From the NCBI RefSeq assembly GCF_000421465.1, contig NZ_ATXB01000002.1, positions 212,690-276,689 of the forward strand: a stretch of DNA of 64,000 bases. Direction: 5' to 3'. A program made the position numbers and the translations under genes. Positions 56,908 through 64,000 of the stretch are shown in pieces. This DNA is from Methylohalobius crimeensis 10Ki. Lineage in GTDB: Bacteria > Pseudomonadota > Gammaproteobacteria > Methylococcales > Methylothermaceae. Within the stretch, counting starts at the first letter, position 1; every line of letters starts with the position of its first letter. Below the pieces are notes generated by a model, which was not told the DNA's origin, made no database searches, and was given only the letters and a program-made list of their open reading frames with translations.

Positions 56908-58026
56908 TATTAACCCGGAATTAATTTACCGTACAGTTTGATGATAAACTTTGGACATTGAAACGCACAGCATTGATGTTCGCAAACTGACCTCCTCGGC
57001 ACGAGAACAACTGCGTCAGGTGGTGATTCGGCTTCATAATCGTGGATACAGTCAGAGCACCATTGCTCGGGATTTGGGGCTTCGGCGCCCGACGATGGTG
57101 GTATGGATCGCCAAGGCGCGTTCGGGACACTCAAGCCGAGAGCGAAAACGGGGTCGGCGTATGGGCTCGGGTCGTCTTTTGACACCGGCCCAGGAAGCGC
57201 GGTTGGGTCAGGATCTCGTTGCCCAGACGCCGGACCGGTTGGGTTTGCCGTATGCCCTGTGGAATGCGCAAGCGGTGCGGCGTTTGATCCATCGATACTT
57301 TGGCCTGTTGCTGCCGAAACGGACGGTATGCTTGTATCTGAGACGTTGGGGGTTGACCCCGCAACGCCCGATTAAGCGAGCGTACGAACAGAACCCTGAA
57401 GCGGTGCATTAATGGTTGGAGGGGGTTTATCCCCGCATTCAGGTCCGTGCCCGGCAAGAGAAAGCTGAAATTCACTGGGGCGATGAAACCGGTGTGCTGT
57501 CGGTGGAACATCACCCCCGGGGGTATGCGCCCGAGGGCAAAACGCCGGTTCTGGTGCTCCCCCAATCGGGCAGGATCCGGATCAACCTGATTGCTTCGAT
57601 TACCGCGCAAGGCAAAGTTCGTTTCATGTGCTATACCGGCCCCTTTAGCGCCGATCCCATGATTCGGTTTCTTCGGCGCCTGATCCGGGGCGCCGAGCGC
57701 AAGGTCTTCCTGATCCTCGACAACCACAAGGTCCACCACAGTCGCAAGGTACGGGATTGGATTGCCAAGTATCCAGAGCGTATCGAACTGTTCTTCCTGC
57801 CGCCCTACAGTCCCGATTTGAATCCCGACGAATACCTCAATGCCGATCTCAAGGCTCGGTTGCATGCCGGCGAACCGGTGAAGGATGGAACCCATCTCAA
57901 GCGTAAAGTCCTTTCTCATCTACGTTCCATCCAAAAACAACCCCACAGGGTGAGAAAATATTTCAATGCCGAGTGCATTCATTATGCCGCTTAATCATTG
58001 TTCGATAAATTCATGCCGGGTTAATA
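56908..58026 (+). mobile_element. IS630-family insertion sequence
   Basis: About 1.1 kb with inverted ends (ttaacccggaattaatttac and, reverse-complemented at the right, ttaacccggcatgaatttat) and TA at both flanks, the target duplication expected for IS630. One transposase gene, interrupted by a stop. Confidence 0.82.
56951..57994 (+). pseudogene. IS630-family transposase with internal stop
   Basis: One reading frame broken by TAA at 57410-57412. The N-terminal part has helix-turn-helix segments (LHNRGYSQSTIARDLGLRRP) and winged-helix WGLTPQRPIKRAYEQ. The C-terminal part has the DDE core: Asp in IHWGDETGVLS, Asp in FLILDNHKVHHS, Glu in NPDEYLNADLK. The frame continues directly after the stop (VH-stop-WLEGVYP), so a single nonsense change inactivated it. 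Confidence 0.85.
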
Positions 58027-58057
58027 AGAGCTTGTTTACAAATTGCTGTGGGGTATC

Positions 58058-59098
58058 TGTCGTGTCACGGATGATTCCCTAATAGGCCGTCGGTGTGGTT
58101 TACTGATGGCCAGAGACATCATGCGAGAGGTGACAGGATGCAAGTAAGACTGCACAAAAACGCGACGACCACGCCCCGAATCCGCGCTTTGATCCAGGCG
58201 AGTACGGAACCGAATACGGTGTTGGCCAAGCGCTTTGGCGTCACGGTGGAAACCATCGCGCGCTGGAAGGGACGCGATTCGGTGGAAGACTTGCCGCATA
58301 CCCCGCACCGGCTGCCCACGACCCTGACGCCGGCTCAAGAGCAGGTGGTGTTGGTGCTGCGCCAGCAGTTGGACTTGTCCCTGGACGACTTGCTGGCGGT
58401 GGTGCGGGAATTCATTCATCCGACCCTGACCCGCGCTTCGTTGCATCGGATGCTCAAGCGACACGGGGTGTCTCGCAGACCTCCGGCGGATAAAAGCCCA
58501 CCTAAGGCGAAAGCCTTCAAAGCTTATGTCCCCGGCTTTGTGCACATCGACGTCAAATATTTGCCCCAAATGGCCGATGAAACCCGGCGGCGGTATCTGT
58601 TTGTGGCCATCGATCGGGCCACGCGTTGGGTCTTTGTGCGTCTCTATCACAGCAAAAGCGCCCGCCATGCGCGGCATTTTCTGGCGGCGCTGGCCAAGAC
58701 CGCGCCGTTTAAGATCGAAAAGATTCTTACCGATAACGGAAAAGAATTCACCGATCGCTTTGTCACCCGGGGTGAACGGACCCCGACCGGACAGCACGTC
58801 TTCGATCAACTGTGCACGGAACTGGGCATCGAGCATCGACTCATCCGCCCCAAAAGGCCTCAAACCAACGGCATGGTGGAGCGATTCAACGGGCGTATTG
58901 CCGATATCCTGCGTACGTATCATTTCCGCTCCGGAGAGGAACTGGAAACCACCCTTCGACGATACGTCTGGTTGTACAATCATCAAGTGCCTCAGAAAGC
59001 CTTGGGGCATATTCATCCAGTGCAAGCCCTGAAAAATTGGCAAAGGTCACACCCACACTTGTTTCATAAACGTGTCGTCAATCATCCGGGACACGACA
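58058..59098 (+). mobile_element. IS481-family insertion sequence
   Basis: 1041 bp with 19-bp inverted ends differing at one position: tgtcgtgtcacggatgatt (58058) and, reverse-complemented, tgtcgtgtcccggatgatt (59080-59098). One intact transposase gene, whose stop codon lies just outside the right end. Confidence 0.85.
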
Positions 59099-59103
59099 CA
59101 TAG
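58138..59103 (+). CDS. IS481-family transposase
   Basis: 321 aa from the ATG at 58138, preceded by AGGTGACAGG; the in-frame GTG at 58093 is less likely. Helix-turn-helix at residues 15-50 (STEPNTVLAKRFGVTVETIA), then the rve integrase core with Asp in VHIDVKYLPQM, Asp in ILTDNGKEFTDR and Glu in NGMVERFNGR. Intact. Confidence 0.9.
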   Translation: MQVRLHKNATTTPRIRALIQASTEPNTVLAKRFGVTVETIARWKGRDSVEDLPHTPHRLPTTLTPAQEQVVLVLRQQLDLSLDDLLAVVREFIHPTLTRASLHRMLKRHGVSRRPPADKSPPKAKAFKAYVPGFVHIDVKYLPQMADETRRRYLFVAIDRATRWVFVRLYHSKSARHARHFLAALAKTAPFKIEKILTDNGKEFTDRFVTRGERTPTGQHVFDQLCTELGIEHRLIRPKRPQTNGMVERFNGRIADILRTYHFRSGEELETTLRRYVWLYNHQVPQKALGHIHPVQALKNWQRSHPHLFHKRVVNHPGHDT

Positions 59104-59396
59104 ACACGGGTTGTCGTTATCTATAAAATAGAAAGGTTTTACTTCTCAATGAGTTAAGTATAACTTATTGATTTTATTTGATTTCTATTTCTGGGCTAGC
59201 CGGATTCGGCCGGTCGAAGTCCTTTTTCCCGCCTTTTGACATGGATTCTCAACTTCACCCCATCACATTGATATTGTTGCTTTTTCAGCCCATCTGAAAC
59301 GGCAAAAAACGTATATCCACTTTAAACGTTTTTTTCTGTTGCCGACGACCTCCCTCCTTTACCGTGTTCGCCACCGAATCGATACAGGAGATTCAC
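59104..59396. other. non-coding, AT-rich stretch before the ICE genes
   Basis: No gene seen. AT-rich (59110-59200, 59270-59340), which suits a promoter for the rightward conjugative genes; no single promoter stands out. Confidence 0.4.
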
Positions 59397-59936
59397 ATGC
59401 GAACCGTCACACCCATTGCCGCCGTACTGGCCCTGAGCGGCTGCGCCGCCCCACCGACCGCTGACCCGCCTGCCGGCGAATCCGTGGCCATTCCCTCCGA
59501 ACCCGCCATACTCGAGGCGGATACGGAGAGGATGGCGGAAACCCGCACTCCTCTTGCGGGAAGGAACGAGAAACCCATTTCACGGTCCGCTAACACCCCA
59601 CCCCCACCGGCCGAGCGGGTGGGACGCTACATGGAAACGACCGCCACACCCGACCCCGGACAGATGGACCTGCTTTCGGTCGTGGTCCGGGTCACCTTTC
59701 CCGAAACGGTGACCACCGTCGGCGAGGCGGTCCGCTGGCTCCTGATACGGAGCGGCTACCGGTTGCTTCCCGGCGATCCCGCGGTACGCCATTTGTTCCG
59801 CCGACCGCTGCCGGAGGTCCACCGCCAAATCGGTCCGGTGCCACTGCGCACCGCGCTGGCGGTTCTGGCCGGCGAAGGGTTCCGTCTCCGCGAGGATCCC
59901 GTTCGAAGGACAATCAAGTATGCATGGGAGGATTGA
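59397..59936 (+). CDS. pilL: PilL-type ICE lipoprotein
   Basis: 179 aa from the ATG at 59397, with CAGGAG seven bases upstream. The signal peptide ends in a lipobox (LALSGC, Cys at about residue 16). After a Pro-rich linker, the C-terminal domain (VTTVGEAVRWLLIRSGYRLL, LPLPEVHRQIGPV-like, LRTALAVLAGEGFRL) is the PilL N-terminal/TcpQ-like domain of PFGI-1-type integrating conjugative elements, part of the conjugative type IV pilus. First visible gene of a rightward transfer cluster; its stop overlaps the next start. Confidence 0.82.
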   Translation: MRTVTPIAAVLALSGCAAPPTADPPAGESVAIPSEPAILEADTERMAETRTPLAGRNEKPISRSANTPPPPAERVGRYMETTATPDPGQMDLLSVVVRVTFPETVTTVGEAVRWLLIRSGYRLLPGDPAVRHLFRRPLPEVHRQIGPVPLRTALAVLAGEGFRLREDPVRRTIKYAWED

Positions 59937-60688
59937 TGATGACCGAGAGAAATCCCAGACACGATAAAGCCTCCACCGTGGACCGCATTCCGCCGCCGCG
60001 GACGCGCAAACGTCCGCCTTTTTGGTTGTTCGGTCTCGTGATCGGCGTCCTGGTGTTGACGGTCTTCGGCGGCAGGGCGTTGTGGATCCAGAAACGGCAA
60101 GCCGCCGATTCCGGCGTCGATACGATGGACACAGGCGGCATGCCGAACCCCGAAGAAACGGTGACCGGGGGCGAGCAGGAGGCCGAACTGTCCCAGCGCC
60201 TGGTGAACGATGCGCTCGCCGAACCTCAACCCACCGTCCCGGCACCGGACTTCGACCGAAAATTGAACGGGATCGGGGAACGCTTGAACGATCTTGAAAA
60301 AAGAATCGTCGTCCTCGAGAAACGACCGGATACCTTGGAAACCGGGATCGAGGCACGCCTGAACGGCCTTTCGGAACGCATGGAACGGGTCGAGGCGTTG
60401 AAAAAAGTGGTGGAGAAGGCACGGAAACAGGCCGAGCAGGCCATCAAGGAAGCGAGATGGGTCGCTCATAAACAGCGCCGTCGAAAAAAGCAGGCACCCC
60501 AGGTGGAAGTGATCGCCATCGACCGGTGGGGTGAAAAATGGCAGGCGGTGGTCGAATCGAACGGCATCCATATCCTGCGCCCCGGATCGAAACTGGCGGA
60601 CTGGCAGGTCGCCTCCCTGCGGCCGGATGGACTGACCTTGACGCGGGACGGGCGAAACGTGGAAATCCCCGCCACCATTGAACGATAG
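59936..60688 (+). CDS. ICE membrane protein with coiled coil
   Basis: 250 aa from the ATG at 59936, with GGGAGG just upstream. A cytoplasmic basic N-terminus and one membrane helix (FWLFGLVIGVLVLTVFGGRA, about 28-47) precede a coiled coil (KLNGIGERLNDLEKRIVVLE, about 105-180) and a C-terminal beta-rich domain (VEVIAIDRWGEKWQAVVESN). The layout and neighbours match a conserved ICE transfer-envelope protein; no exact family name is certain. Confidence 0.7.
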   Translation: MMTERNPRHDKASTVDRIPPPRTRKRPPFWLFGLVIGVLVLTVFGGRALWIQKRQAADSGVDTMDTGGMPNPEETVTGGEQEAELSQRLVNDALAEPQPTVPAPDFDRKLNGIGERLNDLEKRIVVLEKRPDTLETGIEARLNGLSERMERVEALKKVVEKARKQAEQAIKEARWVAHKQRRRKKQAPQVEVIAIDRWGEKWQAVVESNGIHILRPGSKLADWQVASLRPDGLTLTRDGRNVEIPATIER

Positions 60689-60697
60689 GAGGTTTTC

Positions 60698-61528
60698 ATG
60701 ACTGACGGCAAATCCGAAATGGATAGGTCGAACGAACGCCGCGGCCCCGCCCCGTTGCGTGGCGAGGCGGTGCTGTCGGTGCAGACCTGGCAAGCCCAGC
60801 GGCTGGTCAACGGCCGCAAAGGCCGGGACGGCAAGCCGGCCATCGTCGGCTTGACGGGCTTTGCCCATCGCACGCAACTGGTATGGCAAGCGGCCCAGGA
60901 AGACGATCCCTATGCCGATTGGTTCCTGATCCGCATCGAGGACGCCCTGGACGAGGCCAAGATGGAAGTGCGGCGACAAGAGGAAACGGTGCGCGAAGTG
61001 CTGACCGTCATGGATGGCATACGGCTCGAGGTGGCCGAATCCGTCCAGCCCGGGGAAGTGCCGCTTCGCTTCCCGAATCCCTACGGTTACATGGGCGCCT
61101 ACCTGCTGGCCGATTTCGACCGGCTCACCCGCACCATTCTATCCGCCCGTCATTTCGCCCTCCTCGACCGAGATCGGATGGCCGCCATCCTGAACGGAAC
61201 GGGACGGAGGATACGAAGCACGTTCATTTTGCCCATGGGTTGGCGGCACACCGGCGTCGTCCGCAAGGATCTGGCGCAGATGAATCAGCTCGCCGCACGC
61301 GCGATCGAGGCCATGGGTAAACCGCCGCAAGAGGTGATCGAACGGAAAAGGCGTGCAAGACATGCGCCGCCGATCCGGGAGGCGTCATGGACGGAAGCGG
61401 CGGAAAACGAGGATATGCGGGACGTTGAGGAGGCTAAAGACCCCGATCAAGCGGATGGGGAAATCGAGACCGAGGATTCGGAAGAACCGGAGAGAGGTGC
61501 GACATGGAAAGAAAAATTGTTCAAGTAA
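60698..61528 (+). CDS. integrating conjugative element protein, PFL_4669 family
   Basis: 276 aa. LSVQTWQAQRLVNGRKGRDG, KPAIVGLTGFAHRTQLVWQA and DDPYADWFLIRIEDALDEAK match the PFL_4669 (TIGR03761) family found only in PFGI-1-like ICEs. The C-terminal 50 residues are acidic and low complexity. Soluble; function in conjugation unknown. AGGAGG lies nine bases before the ATG. Confidence 0.85.
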   Translation: MTDGKSEMDRSNERRGPAPLRGEAVLSVQTWQAQRLVNGRKGRDGKPAIVGLTGFAHRTQLVWQAAQEDDPYADWFLIRIEDALDEAKMEVRRQEETVREVLTVMDGIRLEVAESVQPGEVPLRFPNPYGYMGAYLLADFDRLTRTILSARHFALLDRDRMAAILNGTGRRIRSTFILPMGWRHTGVVRKDLAQMNQLAARAIEAMGKPPQEVIERKRRARHAPPIREASWTEAAENEDMRDVEEAKDPDQADGEIETEDSEEPERGATWKEKLFK

Positions 61529-61848
61529 GCGCCCTGCTGGCGATGCTGGCCGGCTGCGGCGAGCCCGCGGACCGGGTGGAGGGCTACTACGTGAGTTACC
61601 ACACCAGCGGTTTCACTGGTCCCGTCGAAATCTCGATGGAAGTCAAAGGCGATCAGGCCTTGATCATGGGATTGAAAGGCCCGGTGGTGGTCAATGTCGA
61701 GCGCAGCGGCGATCGGATACGCCTATACACCGACGATCCCTCGGAGAACATCACGCTCACCGTGGAGGATGAAGGCGAGATCCTGGCGTGCCGATTGTGT
61801 AAAGGCACGGGATTCCCTCCCGTCTGGGAGCGCCGGGAAAGAAAGTAA
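61504..61848 (+). CDS. small lipoprotein of the ICE cluster
   Basis: 114 aa. Signal peptide with lipobox (VSALLAMLAGC, Cys at residue 18), then a beta-rich domain (VEGYYVSYHTSGFTGPVEIS; IRLYTDDPSENITLTVEDEG) and a CRLC pair near the end. It overlaps the preceding gene by 25 bp. No family recognised; likely an outer-membrane-anchored accessory of the transfer apparatus. Confidence 0.65.
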   Translation: MERKIVQVSALLAMLAGCGEPADRVEGYYVSYHTSGFTGPVEISMEVKGDQALIMGLKGPVVVNVERSGDRIRLYTDDPSENITLTVEDEGEILACRLCKGTGFPPVWERRERK

Positions 61849-61860
61849 AGGGGGATTTTC

Positions 61861-62625
61861 ATGTTCGCACGGAAAATCACGCCATTGCTGCTTGCCGCGA
61901 GCTTGAACGGTACGGTTTCCGCCGATGAAAGCGCCGATACCCGATTCACGGATATCCGGCAGGCACCCCTGCATCAATCCCGTGTCCGGACGGCGAAAAC
62001 CGCCCAAGCCCCGACCCGGTTCAGTCGTGAGATGTGGAACCTGAGCGAAAAGGAATGGGCGCGCTATGAACACTTGATGCGGGGCATCCGCAGCGCCGTC
62101 AGCCCCGCCAATCTGTCCCCGGTCGAAGTGTTGGGTATTCATGCGGAAAGCGAGGCCGAACGGCGAAAATACGCCCGCATGTGGGCCAGGATGATGCGCG
62201 AGGACACCCGGCGGATACTGGCGTTCCAACGCGCCTACGACGAAGCCTGGCGGGAGATGAATCCGTCCGGCGAGATCGTCGACGTGGATCGTTTGCCGGG
62301 ACGGGAGCAGGCATTGAAACGGGGCGACCGATTGCTGTTCTTCACCCGCCTGGAGTGCCCCGATTGCGATGCCGATCTACGCAGCCTGGAACTGCTGGCG
62401 CAAGGCATGGATCTCCAGCTCGACGTGTACTTCGTCGACCGCCCGGATGCCGCGCGAATCGGGACATGGGCGAAGCACGCCGGTCTGGACAGGGATCGTC
62501 TCGAGCGCGGCAAGACCACCCTCAACCGGGATCGCAAGCTGCTCGTGCGGCTGCTGGGTCCGGCGGCCACCGTGCCCCGGGCGCTGCGCATCCGTGAAGG
62601 ACGAATCGACCAACTTGAATTGTGA
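61861..62625 (+). CDS. integrating conjugative element protein, TIGR03759 family
   Basis: 254 aa with an N-terminal signal peptide (KITPLLLAASLNGTVSA). WNLSEKEWARYEHLMRGIRS, LSPVEVLGIHAESEAERRKY and the C-terminal thioredoxin-like part with ECPDCD (about 172) match the periplasmic TIGR03759 ICE family. The CPDC motif suggests a disulfide-handling or structural role in assembling the transfer channel. Confidence 0.84.
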   Translation: MFARKITPLLLAASLNGTVSADESADTRFTDIRQAPLHQSRVRTAKTAQAPTRFSREMWNLSEKEWARYEHLMRGIRSAVSPANLSPVEVLGIHAESEAERRKYARMWARMMREDTRRILAFQRAYDEAWREMNPSGEIVDVDRLPGREQALKRGDRLLFFTRLECPDCDADLRSLELLAQGMDLQLDVYFVDRPDAARIGTWAKHAGLDRDRLERGKTTLNRDRKLLVRLLGPAATVPRALRIREGRIDQLEL

Positions 62626-62635
62626 TGGGAGAAAA

Positions 62636-63133
62636 ATGGAAACACAGCGTAAGTTGTTGGACGGAGAACCGATGCCGCTTACTTGCCCGGCCCCCGTCGT
62701 GGACGAATTGCGCCGGCGGAAGATCGGCCGGGCCAAGCTGCGGCGCCTGATCGACGATCTGTATGGCAAGGCCATGGGATATGCCTATCCCTGGGGACAG
62801 GTGGTCGAACGGCGGATCTACAATCTGGTCGTCTGGGAAACGGTGTTCGACGGTCCGCTCGGGAAATTGCACCGAATCGGTGTGGGGTTGCCCGAGATTC
62901 AGCGCGTCGCGGAGGAGTTGCTGCTGCGCGATCCCTGCTTCACACCCGACCGCTGGAGACCATCCGACATGGTGGGCGAGTTCGCCGTCCTGCCGGGGGG
63001 GCTGCATTCGGTATTCACGGTGGCGAGCCACTTTACCGTCGAACCGGAGGGCCGGGCCTGGCTGCATCGTGCCCTCGAACCGGACAACGTCGTGGACCGC
63101 ATCGCCCGTGAAGTGGCTAGTCGCTATTATTGA
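62636..63133 (+). CDS. hypothetical ICE protein
   Basis: 165 aa from the ATG at 62636, preceded by GGGAGA. Soluble, no signal peptide; LRRRKIGRAKLRRLIDDLYG and then YPWGQVVERRIYNLVVWETV. Small proteins like this occur at this place in PFGI-1-type ICEs between the TIGR03759 gene and the lytic transglycosylase. Function unknown. Confidence 0.7.
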   Translation: METQRKLLDGEPMPLTCPAPVVDELRRRKIGRAKLRRLIDDLYGKAMGYAYPWGQVVERRIYNLVVWETVFDGPLGKLHRIGVGLPEIQRVAEELLLRDPCFTPDRWRPSDMVGEFAVLPGGLHSVFTVASHFTVEPEGRAWLHRALEPDNVVDRIAREVASRYY

Positions 63134-63683
63134 ATCCACCCTGGCGATCCTGCTTGCGGCCGCCCCGGCGGTCGGCGGAGCGTCGGACACGATGAAAGTA
63201 CCGCCCGCCTACCGGACGGTGGGCGAGGCCATGCGGGTACCGCCGGCCCTGCTGTACGCCGTCGCCCTGACGGAGAGCAACCTGGAACTGCCGGGCGGGC
63301 GGATGCGCCCCTGGCCCTGGACGCTGAACGTGGCCGGACGTGGCGAGCGATATGGCACCCGGAGTGCCGCCGTCCGGGCGCTGATGAACCATCTCGGCAC
63401 CGGGAAACGGCGGGTGGACGTGGGGTTGATGCAAGTCAACTGGGGGTGGCACGCCAAACTGCTGAAGAATCCGTGGCGGGCGCTCGATCCCTGGTTCAAT
63501 CTGGCGGCGGGCGCCAAGGTCCTCAAACGCGAATACGCTCGAACCAGCGACTGGATGGAAGCGGTGGGCCGCTATCACGCCGGTTCGCCCGATACGCCCG
63601 CGCGAAAGCGCCGGGCAAATCGTTACCGGCGGCGGGTGGCCGCCTGGCTGGAGCGGCTGAGCGACCCAACCGATGCGAATTGA
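63108..63683 (+). CDS. conjugation-associated lytic transglycosylase
   Basis: 191 aa from GTG 63108, chosen because it gives a signal peptide (LVAIIESTLAILLAAAPAVG); it overlaps the preceding gene by 26 bp. SLT domain: catalytic Glu in LYAVALTESNLEL (about 45), VDVGLMQVNWGWH (about 108), WFNLAAGAKVLKREY and GRYHAGSPDTPARKRRANRY. It opens peptidoglycan for the conjugation channel. Confidence 0.86.
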   Translation: MKWLVAIIESTLAILLAAAPAVGGASDTMKVPPAYRTVGEAMRVPPALLYAVALTESNLELPGGRMRPWPWTLNVAGRGERYGTRSAAVRALMNHLGTGKRRVDVGLMQVNWGWHAKLLKNPWRALDPWFNLAAGAKVLKREYARTSDWMEAVGRYHAGSPDTPARKRRANRYRRRVAAWLERLSDPTDAN

Positions 63684-64000
63684 TCTCCGACTTTTCACCG
63701 TACCGCTGTTGGCATGCTTGAGCGGGACACCAACCGTGGCGGACGAGCCGGTCGTACTGCTCGATGAAGGCGGGGAACCGCCGCCGTATTCGATTCCCTC
63801 CATGGCTTCGTTGCCAAGCCCTGCGCGTCCGCCGGACCCGGCAGCCCTTTTATTCCCGGTGCATACCGCGCGCATGACGCCGGGACCGGTTAGGCGGCGG
63901 CGGGTCCGATTGCCGGACGGATGGCGGGGGTGTCCGCTGTTCGTCGTGGGGGACGACCCGCGCTCCTTGCGGTGGTTGAAGCGGCATTACCGGCGTCTGG
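63673..64000 (+). CDS. integrating conjugative element protein, PFL_4695 family (partial)
   Basis: The first 109 residues before the window ends. Signal-like start MRIDLRLFTVPLLACLSGTP, a Pro-rich spacer, then LPDGWRGCPLFVVGDDPRSL and RWLKRHYRRL, the start of the TIGR03765 (PFL_4695) family, whose gene usually precedes the traD coupling-protein gene. It overlaps the transglycosylase stop by 11 bp. Confidence 0.8.
   Translation, partial: MRIDLRLFTVPLLACLSGTPTVADEPVVLLDEGGEPPPYSIPSMASLPSPARPPDPAALLFPVHTARMTPGPVRRRRVRLPDGWRGCPLFVVGDDPRSLRWLKRHYRRL

Overview
The window is about 60% GC and densely coded. It comes from a proteobacterium, most likely a gammaproteobacterium. The conjugative-element genes are of the Pseudomonas PFGI-1 type, the tRNA-Cys remnant, RAYT/REP system and Tc toxins fit, and the DcmR-like regulator hints at a C1 or short-chain hydrocarbon lifestyle. 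Genus cannot be read from the sequence. Almost everything here is accessory DNA: defence and toxin-antitoxin genes, insertion sequences, a catabolic island, a Tc toxin locus and part of an ICE.

Left part (1-12.5 kb): a toxin-antitoxin and defence-like region. An excisionase-like antitoxin gene is split by a 1.5 kb cassette flanked by a perfect 28-bp direct repeat; the cassette carries a nucleotidyltransferase pair. Then come an overlapping HIT-HNH pair, a HigB-HigA pair between 24-bp direct repeats, a tRNA-queuosine mannosyltransferase homologue, a GAF-PAS-GGDEF diguanylate cyclase, a VapB remnant, an SbcCD-like nuclease/ATPase pair and a secreted tail-collar-like protein. An IS66-family element (12.9-14.4 kb) sits between remnants of a FemAB-like gene and of an ABC permease.

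Central part (14.7-32.4 kb): the main discovery is a contiguous coenzyme M (CoM) locus. A long leftward gene series, mostly with start/stop overlaps, encodes epoxyalkane:CoM transferase (XecA/EtnE type), an S-type hydroxyalkyl-CoM dehydrogenase, a two-subunit CoA-transferase-like enzyme, a phosphosulfolactate synthase (ComA/XcbB1) joined to an unassigned N-terminal domain, two aspartase/fumarase-superfamily enzymes and a PLP enzyme (matching XcbC1-D1-E1), an NDP-forming acyl-CoA synthetase, an acylating aldehyde dehydrogenase, a CoA-disulfide-reductase-type flavoprotein and a DcmR-like regulator. Divergently transcribed are a small CPCC protein and a 2-ketopropyl-CoM reductase/carboxylase homologue (XecC) in which catalytic His506 is Tyr. 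Together these would make CoM from phosphoenolpyruvate and sulfite and use it to open epoxides and channel the product to CoA thioesters. No alkene monooxygenase is present.

Right part (32.4-64 kb): IS5- and IS701-like elements lie next to a tRNA-Cys 3' half (a likely att scar) and a DinJ-YafQ pair with a frameshifted toxin. A Tc toxin locus follows: a 3287-aa TcA and a 2574-aa fused TcB-TcC with an RHS core and a variable C-terminal domain, separated by a RAYT transposase with REP palindromes. An IS graveyard (IS3, IS4, IS630, IS481 types) separates this from a PFGI-1-type ICE transfer region (59.4 kb to the window end).
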